A stretch of DNA of 64,000 bases from Hemicentrotus pulcherrimus (Eukaryota > Echinodermata > Echinoidea > Camarodonta > Strongylocentrotidae): the NCBI GenBank assembly GCA_003118195.1, contig BEXV01001648.1, positions 22,233-86,232 of the forward strand. The letters run 5' to 3'. A model generated the notes under the pieces. It did not search any database. It saw only the letters and a program-made list of their open reading frames with translations, and was not told the DNA's origin. The translations under genes were made by a program, and so were the position numbers. Below, one piece after another: positions 53,201 through 60,498 of this stretch (within the stretch, counting starts at the first letter, position 1; each line of letters begins with the position of its first letter).

Positions 53201-56200
53201 CTTATTCACAGAAGCTTGTGTACCGGTACTGTTTATCATAGATTATTTTAGCAAAATTGGTATGTTTTCTATTTATTAGTCTCTCCCCCCCCCCCCNNNN
53301 NNNNNNNNNNNNNNNNNNNNNNNNNNNNNNNNNNNNNNNNNNNNNNNNNNNNNNNNNNNNNNNNNNNNNNNNNNNNNNNNNNNNNNNNNNNNNNNNNNNN
53401 NNNNNNNNNNNNNNNNNNNNNNNNNNNNNNNNNNNNNNNNNNNNNNNNNNNNNNNNNNNNNNNNNNNNNNNNNNNNNNNNNNNNNNNNNNNNNNNNNNNN
53501 NNNNNNNNNNNNNNNNNNNNNNNNNNNNNNNNNNNNNNNNNNNNNNNNNNNNNNNNNNNNNNNNNNNNNNNNNNNNNNNNNNNNNNNNNNNNNNNNNNNN
53601 NNNNNNNNNNNNNNNNNNNNNNNNNNTTTTTTTTTCACATTACAACATCTCACATCAAGTCCTTTCCTAGAAAAATGAGTCAATAAATGTAAGCTCAAAG
53701 GAATGGGGAGATTGCTATTCATCTTAATGTCAAAATCAAATGTATTACCAGTATTTGAATGGACTAAATTGAAATTTAATGAAACAAGCGTGTACAAATT
53801 ATGTTTTCAGTGGAAATTGAACAAAGAGTTGGAGTTGTTGCTCTATAATTACAGGGAAGAACTAGATCTTCAAAGGCTTTTTAGAAGGGAGATGAGAAGG
53901 TGCTCATTTGCATAATATGCCATGTCTCATCTGATTTGCTCCCTCATAGGAAGATCACTCCAAAGCGCAATGCAAGCATCCGGAAGCTGAAATCCTTCTT
54001 TGGAGAGGGAACACCCAAGATAGTAGAAGCTCAGCATTGTCGAAGGCCTTCTATGATTGAGTTTCTTGGTACTGGACCTGTAGCTAAGGAGGGGCCTCTC
54101 AATATCAAGGTATGTTAGTAGGCTAGGACAGTTATTGGTTATTATTAAAGGTGAATTGATTGCTTATCATGGATTATTAATCTTTGGTTATTAATGAGCT
54201 TCTAGGCAGTAGAACTTTACCCAAAGAGATGCCTCTTAGAGTGGTCAAATATGTTACTTTTTTAAAAATCACTATTGAATCAAATTGAAATGAATTGCTT
54301 ACATAACATGATAGAATTCAGTTTATCACATATTTAGGAGTCTTTTTACAGTTCATTTGATAAGCCTGTTCATGTTTCCAGTTCATTTCTGTTCATTTGA
54401 TTTGCATGTGAAGGCATCAAATTGATTGTTGATTTTCTTTGCATAATTTGCAATGGAATTATTGCATGTATTCTTCCTTTACAATAACTGCCAGTATTAA
54501 TCCTTGTGCACATTTGTGCATGTTTGTATTACAGCTGGCTCCCAACCGATCATGGAAACCTGTATGGGCCGTCCTCAAAGGGCAGGTCAACAAACTTTTC
54601 TTGATGAAGGAACAGAGAGATCCATCACAGGTAAGAGTGAGAATGATATATTCATAGGGCAATTAGCATAAATGTACATATTCATTGGGCTATTTGCATA
54701 AAGATATATATTCATTGGGAAGTTAGCATAAATGTACATATTCATTGGGCAATTAGCATAAAGGAACAAAGTCATGGAGCAAATAGTATAGATTTACTCA
54801 CTACCAGAATTATAGTAATGGGGGGGGGGGGGGGNNNNGGGAGGGATATACTGATAGGTATAATGTCCTTTTCCAACTGATTGAAATGCCCTATTGGAAG
54901 GCCATGGTGTATATTTGCTATCGCATGAAAATGTTCAAAATCTATGTTATTGCTTTGAAACAGCTTTAACAGAATCATGATGTCAGTAATTTTAATCCAA
55001 CTGCTAATTCATCCCATACCCCTACGCCTCCTCTTTAAAATTATTCCCCAGTACATGGACCTTTTGAACTGCAATCCCCTTGAACTTAAAGTTGTGTTTT
55101 GTACTAATCAAAAGCTCCAGTGCACAATCAGATTGATAAAAAAAACAAAGAAAGTTTTTACATCAAGTGTTTCCTGTTTCAGAAAGGCGTAGAGTTGCTA
55201 AAATTCAGATTCCTGCTTTAATGATTGTGTTTTCTCTAAGTCAATTGAAAATCAGGCTGCATGTATGATAAACATCCCATGATGTATTAGTTCTTGTAAC
55301 ATCTGCTAAATATAAACCGCAGTGAGATTCATATTCCATGTTTGCTTCAATCCAACAAGCATATTGAGAGTGATCCTGTAAAGTAACAATTTCCTGTATT
55401 TGGGTTGTTCCGGATTACTTGAAACCCAACTGCCCTTATCTGTTACCGATCATACTTTCACTGAAATGTTATATGTATAACATACAGTACAATCTGCAGG
55501 ACACACATTTAGTTTCTAGGGAAGCTTCCACCTATTTTCTTGTATTTTTTCATGAATGTAATATCATTATGCAGCAGCCCCCTCCCCACTCCTCCTCCAT
55601 CCCACCCCAGACCTCTTGAAACATCACATACATAGACCATGGACGAGAAAAGGATCTTTGACTGGACACATAGAAAATCTTTAGACAAATGTAATGAAAT
55701 TGCAAACATTGGTTCTCTGCTTGTGATTGTCCCCGCATTGGCATCGCTCTTATGAGGATATTGGGGTGGGAAAAAGAAAGGAAAGAGAGTCTGTAGCATC
55801 TGGAAAGGTTATAGGAAATACTAACAGGAAGACAGGGCAGAATAGATAGGATATGAAACCATATTTATATTTCTTTCATTTTTATCAAAAGAATCAGCTG
55901 GGCAGAAACCATTTTATGTTTTAGTATTGTGTATCCTTCCTGCACTATGTTGGATCCTCATTGTACGTTGTTTGTGGAGTATGTGCTCACTTTCTGGTTT
56001 GATGGCTGCATTGTCTAGTGGGCATACATACACACGTGCATATACTGTACATGTACATACGAATCTGTGACCAGTCTGATGAGGATTGGACTTACTAACA
56101 CAATCACAAAAAGGGATCGAGACAGGCAAGAAAAAGTAGTTCATAAATGGTTGTGAGAAACCAAGGAGACTAAATTGGTTTCTCAGCTTCTATCTGAGAC

Positions 56201-57571
56201 AACATGGAGGTTTGTTAGAATGTATCAAATGATGTTTAAAGAGTTGCCATTAAAAAGGCCCGCGATAGGACCCAAAACAGGTACAGTCAACAAACACAGT
56301 TGAATCGCCTTTAGAAACTGCTACTATATCGACATTGATCTTTTGTCAAATCAACTGCAGCTTTTACTCAAGGAAACCTGTGGCAGTTTCCTAGACATCA
56401 TCTTGTTTATTGTATGGCCTTAAGCTGGAGATAGACTCTTGATGTCCGATTGAACATGGTAATTATTCTGTTTAACCTTTGAACTCTGTCCTTTGTTCTT
56501 CATAGCATCTTGGCCTCCTTGACCAGCCAATCAGTCTGAATGGATCAACCGTTGACATCGCCTATGATTACACTAAGAAGAAGAAGAATGTCATTCGTCT
56601 TACAAGCGTAGCTGGAACAACCTACTTGCTGCAGGTGAGAGGAGAATTCTGGATTTATGAGTTCTAAGATGAAATTATTATTGGCATTATTATGAAATAT
56701 GAATGAATTGATTTGAACTGTTAAATATTCACTGTTATAAGATATTAATGTGGATCCTAATCAAATAATTGGTAGAAAGCGTACACTTTTTTGATTTTGC
56801 CTAAAGCGTAATTTGGATAATGATCGGTCATTATCCAATTCTAATGACCGGTCATTATCCAATTCTAATAACCAGTCATGAGTAAAATCATGTTATAAAA
56901 CATCATTTTATGAAACAAATAAAACATAATCTTATAAAACAAATGATAGACATCATCGAGTGTGTTAGACTGTTCCAAAGGTACCTTGTGTGGGTAATTC
57001 ATACTAATGCCCTCACTGCTGTCTATTATTTGTATACTATTCCATGGAACATCCGAATAGCCGTCTTACATGTTTTTGTTAGATATTATTCTAATAAGTA
57101 AATCAGTAGAATGTAAAAGGATCATCATAATACGTTTATGTGCTAGAAGACAGACAATATAGTTGAAAGAGATGAAAACCTTTCACTATATTTGTGTCAT
57201 CTTCAGCTCATTTGTACATTACATATAGATGATTGACATGTATAAATTGAATTATGAAAGTGTTTGTCCTGTTCATTATAGGGCGATGTGGTATTTAGAC
57301 TATAGCAATATTCATAGAGAATACAATGTTAGCCATTTTTCTCACCACACCAAGATAACAGATACCTTACAGACAGCTAATATTCGTGGTATACATAGCT
57401 CATGATCAATAATACAGACTTATTCTGTGTTATTGCAAACAGTTTTTGTTTTATAATATGAGGTGAGAATGTAATCTACATTGTGTCCTTTTTTGCACAC
57501 AGGTCAGTGAAGCAGAGACAATGCTTGCTTGGATTAAAGTACTTCAGGAAAACAATGATCCCTGCGAAGGG
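4686..57571 (+). CDS. ARHGAP21: ARHGAP21/23-family Rho GTPase-activating protein, 5' part (10 exons, partial)
   Basis: Ten exons with GT/AG borders and matching phases join into one 917-codon frame that is still open at the last donor. Domains seen: PDZ at about residues 30-139, with the carboxylate-binding loop GFGL at 38-41 and the family signatures [10 protein letters not shown] (44-53), [12 protein letters not shown] (78-89) and [10 protein letters not shown] (110-119); a Ser-rich linker ending in a basic stretch; and a PH domain at about 804-912 with its C-terminal helix Trp at 904. This order is that of ARHGAP21/ARHGAP23. Known of the family: it acts on Cdc42/Rho-type GTPases at cell junctions and the Golgi, the PH region of the human protein binds ARF GTPases, and worm PAC-1 limits CDC-42 activity at cell contacts. 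The catalytic RhoGAP domain is not in the window. Vertebrates have two paralogues, so the symbol stands for the ARHGAP21/23 group. Recognition of the family is firm; function in this organism is inferred. Confidence 0.95.
5428..5790. mobile_element. About 363-bp inverted-repeat element (gtctctgtgtat ends)
   Basis: The left terminus gtctctgtgtataagacgca and right terminus gtgcgtataatacacagaga form inverted repeats of about 20 bases. Internally, subterminal repeats of gtgcgtcttacacac occur near both ends. A TA may be the target duplication. Another right end of the same family is at the window start. Confidence 0.65.
6174..6219. repeat. (TACATG)n microsatellite
   Basis: About seven perfect hexamer units; the longest such run in the window. 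Shorter runs at 7444-7470, 7970-7990 and 8572-8600 are the same motif. Confidence 0.95.
8058..8237 (-). mobile_element. Harbinger-like MITE, partial, cut at an N
   Basis: TTA at 8055-8057 is followed by ggccgcgtttatgcttcact. The body, including ctttttctggccagaatcag and cgatcacgatcgccgatcg, is the reverse complement of the right half of the element at 32124-32537. The copy stops at the single N at 8238, so the other end is either lost or not assembled. Confidence 0.7.
9458..9640 (+). CDS. Candidate alternative first coding exon (61 codons)
   Basis: An ATG at 9458 opens 61 codons, starting [20 protein letters not shown], that run to a donor gtgagc at 9641 in phase 0. Phase 0 is what exon 2 (34740) needs. 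An in-frame TAG at 9422-9424 closes the frame upstream. The 9000-9640 region is less AT-rich than most of intron 1, and the peptide is hydrophilic and acidic, with PDEEKKEES in its second half. It could be an alternative first exon giving a longer N-terminus before the PDZ. It could also be a chance open frame. No known domain is recognised. Confidence 0.28.
12598..13028. mobile_element. 431-bp TTAA-type inverted-repeat element
   Basis: Left end TTAA plus aggggaacttaccct; right end agttgaacttcccct plus TTAG (one mismatch to TTAA). Subterminal segments ttgatagaagcagacaaa (left) and tttctgcttttattaaaatg (right) are also loosely inverted. A similar left end occurs near 21073-21120 (ttaaaggggaagtcgaccct), without an obvious right end. 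Confidence 0.65.
13884..13909. repeat. (C)n(TC)n simple repeat
   Basis: A poly-C run followed by about nine TC units. A diffuse (TG)n-rich tract follows at about 14070-14160. Confidence 0.85.
15552..16015. mobile_element. 464-bp DNA element with CAGCGTGTTTCCACAGA termini
   Basis: Perfect 17-base inverted repeats at both ends (cagcgtgtttccacaga, 15552-15568; its inverse at 15999-16015). ATT flanks both sides, a possible 3-base target duplication. The word gtttccacag recurs inside at about 15835 and 15945. A near-perfect palindrome (ataaccacctcc ca ggaggtggttat) sits at about 15869-15894. Much more GC-rich than the flanks. Overlapping open frames on both strands are a by-product of this composition; none matches a transposase I know. 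Confidence 0.75.
16280..18187. repeat. 1.9 kb duplication, copy 1 (likely assembly overlap)
   Basis: Nearly identical to 18189-20098 with scattered substitutions and small indels. Copy 1 ends exactly at the single N at 18188, where copy 2 begins. That layout is expected when two overlapping contigs, perhaps the two alleles, are laid end to end. A 77-codon frame at 16920-17153 and others are carried in both copies; none is recognised. Confidence 0.85.
18189..20098. repeat. 1.9 kb duplication, copy 2 (likely assembly overlap)
   Basis: Second copy of 16280-18187. Unique sequence resumes at 20099. Both copies contain a degraded fragment (17290-17440 and 19200-19360) related to the element at 33970-34337. 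Confidence 0.85.
20560..20630. repeat. About 22-bp minisatellite, three units
   Basis: Three imperfect units of tgtgaacactgyaattgtgag. Confidence 0.7.
21362..21725. mobile_element. 364-bp TTAA-flanked inverted-repeat element
   Basis: TTAA at 21358-21361 and 21726-21729; termini agggatccgg and cgatccct are inverted. The body matches 1953-2559 in reverse complement, which shows it is a mobile repeat family. It has no recognisable coding capacity. Confidence 0.75.
25505..25609. repeat. 105-bp perfect-arm hairpin
   Basis: The arms are gttttcacgaagtgacggta plus gtga and its exact inverse, extended by aattcgtc/gacgaatt at the base with a 3-base mismatch. The loop is about 35 bases. It could be a minimal MITE or a structured RNA if transcribed with intron 1. 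Confidence 0.85.
27809..28317. other. Assembly gap (509 N)
   Basis: Unknown bases. The gap begins after a run of G. To its right, 28318-28440 is the right end of the repeat family of 33970-34337, ending actggtctttacctttaa, so its left part lies in the gap. Confidence 0.99.
31855..32095. repeat. Degenerate agttcaaga-type tandem region
   Basis: Loosely repeated words (ttgagaact, agttcaag, atcaagaa) suggest an old, decayed tandem repeat. Confidence 0.35.
32124..32537. mobile_element. 414-bp Harbinger-like MITE with TTA target duplication
   Basis: TTA at 32121-32123 and 32538-32540. Termini gggtgcgtttaagctcaatt and the inverse of gttgagcataaacataccc are inverted repeats. The inside is CpG-rich, with repeated gatcacgatcggtgatcg words that can fold. 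The 8058-8237 copy is in the opposite orientation. The 3-base TWA-type duplication suggests PIF/Harbinger mobilisation. Confidence 0.75.
33970..34337. mobile_element. 368-bp TTAA-flanked inverted-repeat element
   Basis: Exact TTAA at 33966-33969 and 34338-34341 with termini aggtaaagaccagt and actggtctttacct, perfect inverted repeats. Related sequence occurs in 17290-17440, 19200-19360 and 28318-28445. It lies less than 170 bases upstream of the duplicated exon 2 acceptor. Confidence 0.8.
34502..34604 (+). pseudogene. Broken partial duplicate of the exon 2 acceptor and exon start
   Basis: This stretch repeats 34673-34777 almost base for base: the end of intron 1, its pyrimidine tract and AG, and the first 36 or so bases of exon 2. 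The duplicated AG ends at 34568. The copied exon start then differs by substitutions and a 2-base deletion (cataaatctt against catcatgatcct), which shifts the frame away from the PDZ. Read in phase 0 from 34569 it meets TAG at 34620-34622. It is therefore a decayed, non-coding copy that still carries a plausible 3' splice site. Confidence 0.85.
34740..34899 (+). CDS. ARHGAP21: Coding exon 2: first half of PDZ domain
   Basis: Residues 14-66. The acceptor (tctcttttgcag) has a good pyrimidine tract; the donor is gtaagg at 34900. Phase 0 at the start, 1 at the end. It holds the PDZ beta-A/beta-B region: [10 protein letters not shown], then [10 protein letters not shown] with the carboxylate-binding loop GFGL, then [12 protein letters not shown]. 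The block [16 protein letters not shown] is diagnostic for ARHGAP21/23. A PDZ of this family binds C-terminal peptides of junctional or cytoskeletal partners. The frame stays open past the donor for about 68 bases, so size alone does not set the exon end; the donor and phase do. Confidence 0.95.
34900..35435. other. Intron 2
   Basis: 536 bases. Contains a (TA)n(TG)n run at about 35165-35200. Nothing else is seen. Confidence 0.9.
35436..35622 (+). CDS. ARHGAP21: Coding exon 3: second half of PDZ domain
   Basis: Residues 67-128 plus part of 129. Acceptor ttattttag, donor gtaagt at 35623; starts in phase 1, ends in phase 2. It carries [40 protein letters not shown] and [11 protein letters not shown], the rest of the PDZ fold, including the GDRI turn and the NGESV strand. 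Together with exon 2 it gives a full-length PDZ domain. The match to the human paralogues is clear throughout. Intron 2, between exons 2 and 3, is only 536 bases. Confidence 0.97.
36667..36925. mobile_element. 259-bp inverted-repeat element with nested hairpin
   Basis: Termini gggcaggtccaagctatttg and the inverse of ccaaatagcttgga plus gccttggacctgccc; the right arm has a short extra segment. Just inside the left end, tgacgtacg and its inverse cgtacgtca form a second hairpin (about 36691-36723), and gtacgtcaca recurs near the right end. Confidence 0.7.
38574..38611. repeat. GC-rich 12-bp hairpin
   Basis: accgggtcccga pairs exactly with tcgggacccggt across a 14-base loop; cgggac and gtcccga words repeat nearby (38567-38626). 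It stands out strongly from the AT-rich intron. Confidence 0.7.
41091..41397. mobile_element. 307-bp inverted-repeat element flanked by TA
   Basis: Left end gacctgtcctcatcagatcg then aagttgcaaaata; right end tattttgcaactttggttcg then aggaagacaggcc. The inverted repeats are about 45 bases and imperfect. TA on both sides suggests Tc1/mariner-type insertion. Words such as gaagacgc and its inverse recur inside. Confidence 0.7.
42447..42600 (+). mobile_element. Probable tRNA-derived SINE
   Basis: The head reads ggctcagcggtaaagcagta then gattggtaatcgggaggtc and a weak B box (gtgcgaaacc), the layout of a tRNA D arm, anticodon arm and T arm. A body follows with cttcaaataagatttgaagc tataggtcc, which loosely resembles the core in the 806-927 element. 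It ends about 100 bases before the exon 4 acceptor. Confidence 0.5.
42703..44374 (+). CDS. ARHGAP21: Coding exon 4: end of PDZ and long disordered linker
   Basis: Residues 129-686, a single 1672-base exon. It opens with [20 protein letters not shown], the last PDZ strand and the conserved EDILQVAY that follows it in ARHGAP21/23. The rest is Ser/Thr/Gln/Asn-rich and likely disordered, with no folded domain seen. Near its end are a proline-rich segment PKPPVPKR at 635-642, which fits a class II SH3 ligand (PxxPxR), and a basic stretch rich in Arg, Glu and Ser at about 643-680 ([16 protein letters not shown] at its end). Acceptor cttttgcag, donor gtatga at 44375; starts in phase 2, ends in phase 0. 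In this frame the sequence also runs open upstream into intron 3, but the acceptor and phase set the start. Confidence 0.95.
44375..45023. other. Intron 4
   Basis: 649 bases; contains the short MITE at 44439-44596 and otherwise nothing recognisable. Confidence 0.85.
44439..44596. mobile_element. 158-bp MITE with GGGCCC termini
   Basis: Left gggccccgtctaacaaatag then ttgatattgat; right atcaactctttgtaatacag ggccct. The inverted repeats are about 30 bases. Internal words attgatatcaat are palindromic and repeated. Confidence 0.75.
45024..45171 (+). CDS. ARHGAP21: Coding exon 5: linker segment
   Basis: Residues 687-735 plus one base. It encodes [20 protein letters not shown], then [18 protein letters not shown] and a short acidic/basic tail. 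The acceptor (gatttgatgatag) is weak, but it is the only nearby one that keeps the frame open; the next AG (ending 45031) would bring a stop within nine codons. The donor is gtaata at 45172, in phase 1. No domain is recognised. The neighbours' phases (0 before, 1 after) fit exactly. Confidence 0.75.
45172..46373. other. Intron 5
   Basis: 1.2 kb of AT-rich sequence without a recognised repeat family or gene. Confidence 0.8.
46374..46464 (+). CDS. ARHGAP21: Coding exon 6: RRPRSTSFE linker segment
   Basis: Residues 736-765 plus two bases: [20 protein letters not shown] followed by [19 protein letters not shown] and TVSDSGFF look like phosphorylatable basic-Ser motifs; the RPRSTS segment fits an AGC-kinase or 14-3-3 type site, which is inference. 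Acceptor gttgaaaacag is poor in pyrimidines; the donor is CAG/gtatgg at 46465. Starts in phase 1 and ends in phase 2, both consistent with the neighbours. The frame stays open for 223 bases past this donor, so an extended form cannot be excluded. Confidence 0.78.
48860..49960. repeat. Minisatellite with about 32-bp unit (1.1 kb)
   Basis: The unit is roughly acccctcccttagctcattc then cttattgacacg. The central part (about 49125-49790) is well conserved and has sub-variants (gacgt, gacac, agcacatccc). A longer-period repeat of about 321 bases is visible: the block starting at 49201 returns at 49522. Units become diverged at both edges. A single N after a C-run at 49199 lies inside. Confidence 0.9.
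50913..51137. mobile_element. 225-bp Tc1/mariner-like MITE
   Basis: Left acagttaaccactaaattat then tcatacccc; right the inverse of aagttaacaacttaattatt then cataccc. TA flanks both sides (50911-50912 and 51138-51139). The attattcatacccc terminus resembles Tc1-like element ends. Confidence 0.7.
53297..53626. other. Assembly gap (330 N)
   Basis: Unknown bases after a run of C and before a run of T, 323 bases upstream of exon 7. Confidence 0.99.
53950..54109 (+). CDS. ARHGAP21: Coding exon 7: basic segment leading into PH domain
   Basis: Residues 766-819. It encodes [20 protein letters not shown], then [11 protein letters not shown] and [20 protein letters not shown], ending NIK. The KLKSFFGE block and the EGPLNIK start of the PH domain are family features. 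Acceptor tttgctccctcatag, donor gtatgt at 54110; enters in phase 2, leaves in phase 0. The polybasic stretch just before the PH could add to membrane binding (inference). Intron 6 before it is about 7.5 kb and contains a sequence gap, so a small missed exon cannot be ruled out, although phases agree without one. Confidence 0.93.
54110..54534. other. Intron 7
   Basis: 425 bases, AT-rich, nothing recognised. Confidence 0.9.
54535..54630 (+). CDS. ARHGAP21: Coding exon 8: PH domain strands 1-3
   Basis: Residues 820-851: [20 protein letters not shown], then [12 protein letters not shown]. This has the PH pattern of a K/R-x-W followed by W-x-x-L and a Leu-rich third strand. Acceptor tttgtattacag, donor gtaaga at 54631; phase 0 at both ends. 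Just after the donor comes a short tandem repeat (54648-54790). In human ARHGAP21 this PH domain and the following helix contact ARF1. Confidence 0.97.
54631..56505. other. Intron 8
   Basis: 1.9 kb. It holds the tandem repeat at 54648-54790 and a G-run with four N (54821-54838). Otherwise nothing recognised. Confidence 0.85.
54648..54790. repeat. About 33-bp minisatellite next to the exon 8 donor
   Basis: Four to five units of tattcattgggcaattagca then taaatgtaca, starting about 18 bases after the donor of exon 8. Confidence 0.85.
56506..56634 (+). CDS. ARHGAP21: Coding exon 9: PH domain middle strands
   Basis: Residues 852-894: [40 protein letters not shown] and LLQ. The pattern D-Y-T-K-K-K-x-V-I-R-L-T matches the family's PH domain. 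Acceptor tttgttcttcatag, donor gtgaga at 56635; phase 0 at both ends. Confidence 0.97.
56635..57502. other. Intron 9
   Basis: 868 bases. A short tandem of the palindromic unit aatgaccggtcattatccaa lies at 56812-56878. Otherwise nothing recognised. Confidence 0.85.
57503..57571 (+). CDS. ARHGAP21: Coding exon 10: PH domain C-terminal helix
   Basis: Residues 895-917: [20 protein letters not shown] and CEG. The helix carries the Trp (904) that is nearly invariant in PH domains. Acceptor ccttttttgcacacag, donor gtaagt at 57572; phase 0 at both ends. No later exon is recognised before 64000. The RhoGAP domain, with its arginine finger, should follow downstream of this window. Confidence 0.96.
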
Positions 57572-57639
57572 GTAAGTATTCCCACTTTCTATTCTTAGCA
57601 TGCATTAGCTTCTGATCAGGGTCATGCTGTAGACAGAAG

Positions 57640-57955
57640 GAGGTATACAGGAAGGGGGAGACAGAGAGACAGAGACAGAGAGACAGAAAGAGAAAGAGAG
57701 AGAGAGAGACATACAGAGAGACAGAGAGAGAGAGACATACAGAGAGACAGAGAGAGACAGAAAGAGAGACAGAGACAGGGAAAAAGACAGAGACAGAGAG
57801 AGAGAGGAAAAGGGAAACTTACAAAATATTAATGTTACTTGGCAACAAAATAGGAAAAGAGAAGGGGGAGGGCAATAAAGGAAGAGGTCAATGATGTATG
57901 ACGCACAAGTTAAGAGAGAAAGAGAAAGAGAGAGAGAGAGAGTAGGAGTTCGGTA
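57640..57955. repeat. Polypurine (GA/GACAGA)n tract
   Basis: A long strand-biased run of gacagaga words with few pyrimidines, broken at about 57818-57915 by mixed sequence, then gagaaagagaaagagagaga. Confidence 0.9.
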
Positions 57956-59247
57956 AGCTTAGATAGGGGAAAGGGTAGTGACAAATACTTGTATCAGTTG
58001 TCTTCAATATTTGACCTGCAATATGATACATGCATGGCTTGCGGACTCTTAGGTGCTTGTTCCCTGGTGAGTTTACATACAGATTGATTAGTTCTCTCCT
58101 GGCTTGTACCTCATTAAATGCATTGTTTTAACGACTATTCTGGATATCTTCACTCAAATAAACCTTCATCTTCATATTCAGTGTTGTGACTACAAATCAG
58201 TCATGAAGTTGGACTTGGATTCCCCACATGTTTAGTTGACTTTGTATGTGTTAATGACTGGGCAAGTTGACCGGAGCTCATGGCTAAGACTTTGCACTTC
58301 AATGGATATTTCCTCTTTGATTCTGAGTTGTAACTTTTCATCAATAGTCACTAGTTCTGTGTGATCTCTGTATTACCACGGGAAGTTCAATGGGAAACTC
58401 TGAAAAGAAGCATGTTGTATGCAGGCAGTATACGTTGTTTCGTGTGCAGCGGCCAGTAGTGTATATTGTAAAGGTGAGTATAGGTGTAGTGAACTGATAA
58501 AAAGTGAATATTAATTTGGCAATTCTGTTCTACATGTATGTCCTTAGCAACACAATTTACTGCAGTAACCTAGAAATTCTGTCTAATATAGAAATGTTTC
58601 TTGCAATGTAAGACTATTCTTATTTTATGTATTGCTGTCCATAGCACTTAAGATGTATCTTTTAGCCCATGTTGAGGAATCGCCAAACCCTTCTTTTTTC
58701 TTTTCTTTTTACATCAAGATATCATGTTTTACATGTACTGTACAACTTATGAAAAAATGTAATTTAACAATTTCGGAGGTTTAACATTTCTAAGGCAGTG
58801 AAAGGGTAAAAACAGATAAAGTTGTATTGTTAGTCCCCATTTTCTGGAGCATGATTTAAAGTAGAGGAAATGGAAAAAGAGGGCAAAGGATCTGGGATAT
58901 CACCCATTTAAAGATACTATGTCCCTTGTGCAGCCAACATCAACTTCTGTAGAATTTTGCAGGAATTATGAATATATCATGTATGTCCTATCCATGAAAT
59001 TTAAACGTTAGCAGTGTCCTAATATTCAAATTATGCAAGGAAACCAGTTTACTTGCTAGACTTCACTGTCAAACACTATTGAGTGACTGACTGGCTTTTT
59101 TTCTTCTTTGGTAATAACATACATGAAAAGAGTTGTAAAGGGTACATGAGCATTCGTCTACATCAATAACCCACTTCTTGTAATGGCCAAAATTAAAATG
59201 ATTGAATCTTTGCGCAGGATAAAATGTATGACCATTCGATACAATGA

Positions 59248-59872
59248 TCTGAAAATCAGACTATACTTACTGGCTCTATAGCTCTTAAGTCAATTAGACA
59301 ACTATTAGTCATTATTTTCCCACCTAAAGACATTTTAAAGCCCCCCTTATTTTAGGGAAGTTCTAAATCAGTATTATCTTTCAAATGCTGTTGGAATTTA
59401 ACCTTTTCATGTAGTTTGCCTGCAAATGGGACATAGTACCTTTAAAACCACCAACGGCGTAATAGGATTATGGAAAGTCAAAATTTTGAATACTGTTTGT
59501 ATGTTTACCTTGCTTTCTGTAGGGGCATTTTCTGTTAGTATATTAAAACCATTCTGGGACAGGGGTAATATGGTTTCATGTTTGATTTTAATGAGAGGTA
59601 AATCCATATTATATGACATGAAGTAATATGTGTGTACGGTAGTTGGCATATTTTGAGAGGGTTAACCGTGGTTTACCCGGTAATACAACATTTGTGCAAA
59701 CACCATTAAAACGTTAATTGCCCAATTTAAATCTACCTTGGTGAGGTGCAAATGTTTAAATGATGCAATCATTGCAGACTGTCAATATCGAATACATTTT
59801 GAATATTTCTATATCCTCTTTTTTACTTGAAACTGTTGTCAAGTACTTTTAACCAGGCTGTAATAGAGTACT
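59248..59872. repeat. 625-bp duplication, copy 1 (likely assembly overlap)
   Basis: Appears identical to 59874-60498 by eye. It ends exactly at the single N at 59873, where copy 2 starts. The 80-codon minus-strand frame in both copies is not recognised. Confidence 0.9.
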
Positions 59873-59873
59873 N

Positions 59874-60498
59874 TCTGAAAATCAGACTATACTTACTGGC
59901 TCTATAGCTCTTAAGTCAATTAGACAACTATTAGTCATTATTTTCCCACCTAAAGACATTTTAAAGCCCCCCTTATTTTAGGGAAGTTCTAAATCAGTAT
60001 TATCTTTCAAATGCTGTTGGAATTTAACCTTTTCATGTAGTTTGCCTGCAAATGGGACATAGTACCTTTAAAACCACCAACGGCGTAATAGGATTATGGA
60101 AAGTCAAAATTTTGAATACTGTTTGTATGTTTACCTTGCTTTCTGTAGGGGCATTTTCTGTTAGTATATTAAAACCATTCTGGGACAGGGGTAATATGGT
60201 TTCATGTTTGATTTTAATGAGAGGTAAATCCATATTATATGACATGAAGTAATATGTGTGTACGGTAGTTGGCATATTTTGAGAGGGTTAACCGTGGTTT
60301 ACCCGGTAATACAACATTTGTGCAAACACCATTAAAACGTTAATTGCCCAATTTAAATCTACCTTGGTGAGGTGCAAATGTTTAAATGATGCAATCATTG
60401 CAGACTGTCAATATCGAATACATTTTGAATATTTCTATATCCTCTTTTTTACTTGAAACTGTTGTCAAGTACTTTTAACCAGGCTGTAATAGAGTACT
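59874..60498. repeat. 625-bp duplication, copy 2 (likely assembly overlap)
   Basis: Second copy of 59248-59872. The copy ends within the first bases of the foldback element at 60492, which suggests the first contig broke there. Confidence 0.9.

Larger units (their letters stand above)
46465..53949. other. Intron 6
   Basis: About 7.5 kb. The first 223 bases keep the exon 6 frame open. It contains the minisatellite at 48860-49960, an element at 50913-51137 and a gap at 53297-53626. The stretches 46700-48850 and 51140-53290 show nothing recognisable. Confidence 0.8.

Noticed and set aside
59407..59649. 80-codon minus-strand frame present twice (also 60033-60275)
   Set aside because: Its conservation only reflects the identical 625-bp copies; no domain, splice context or known similarity.
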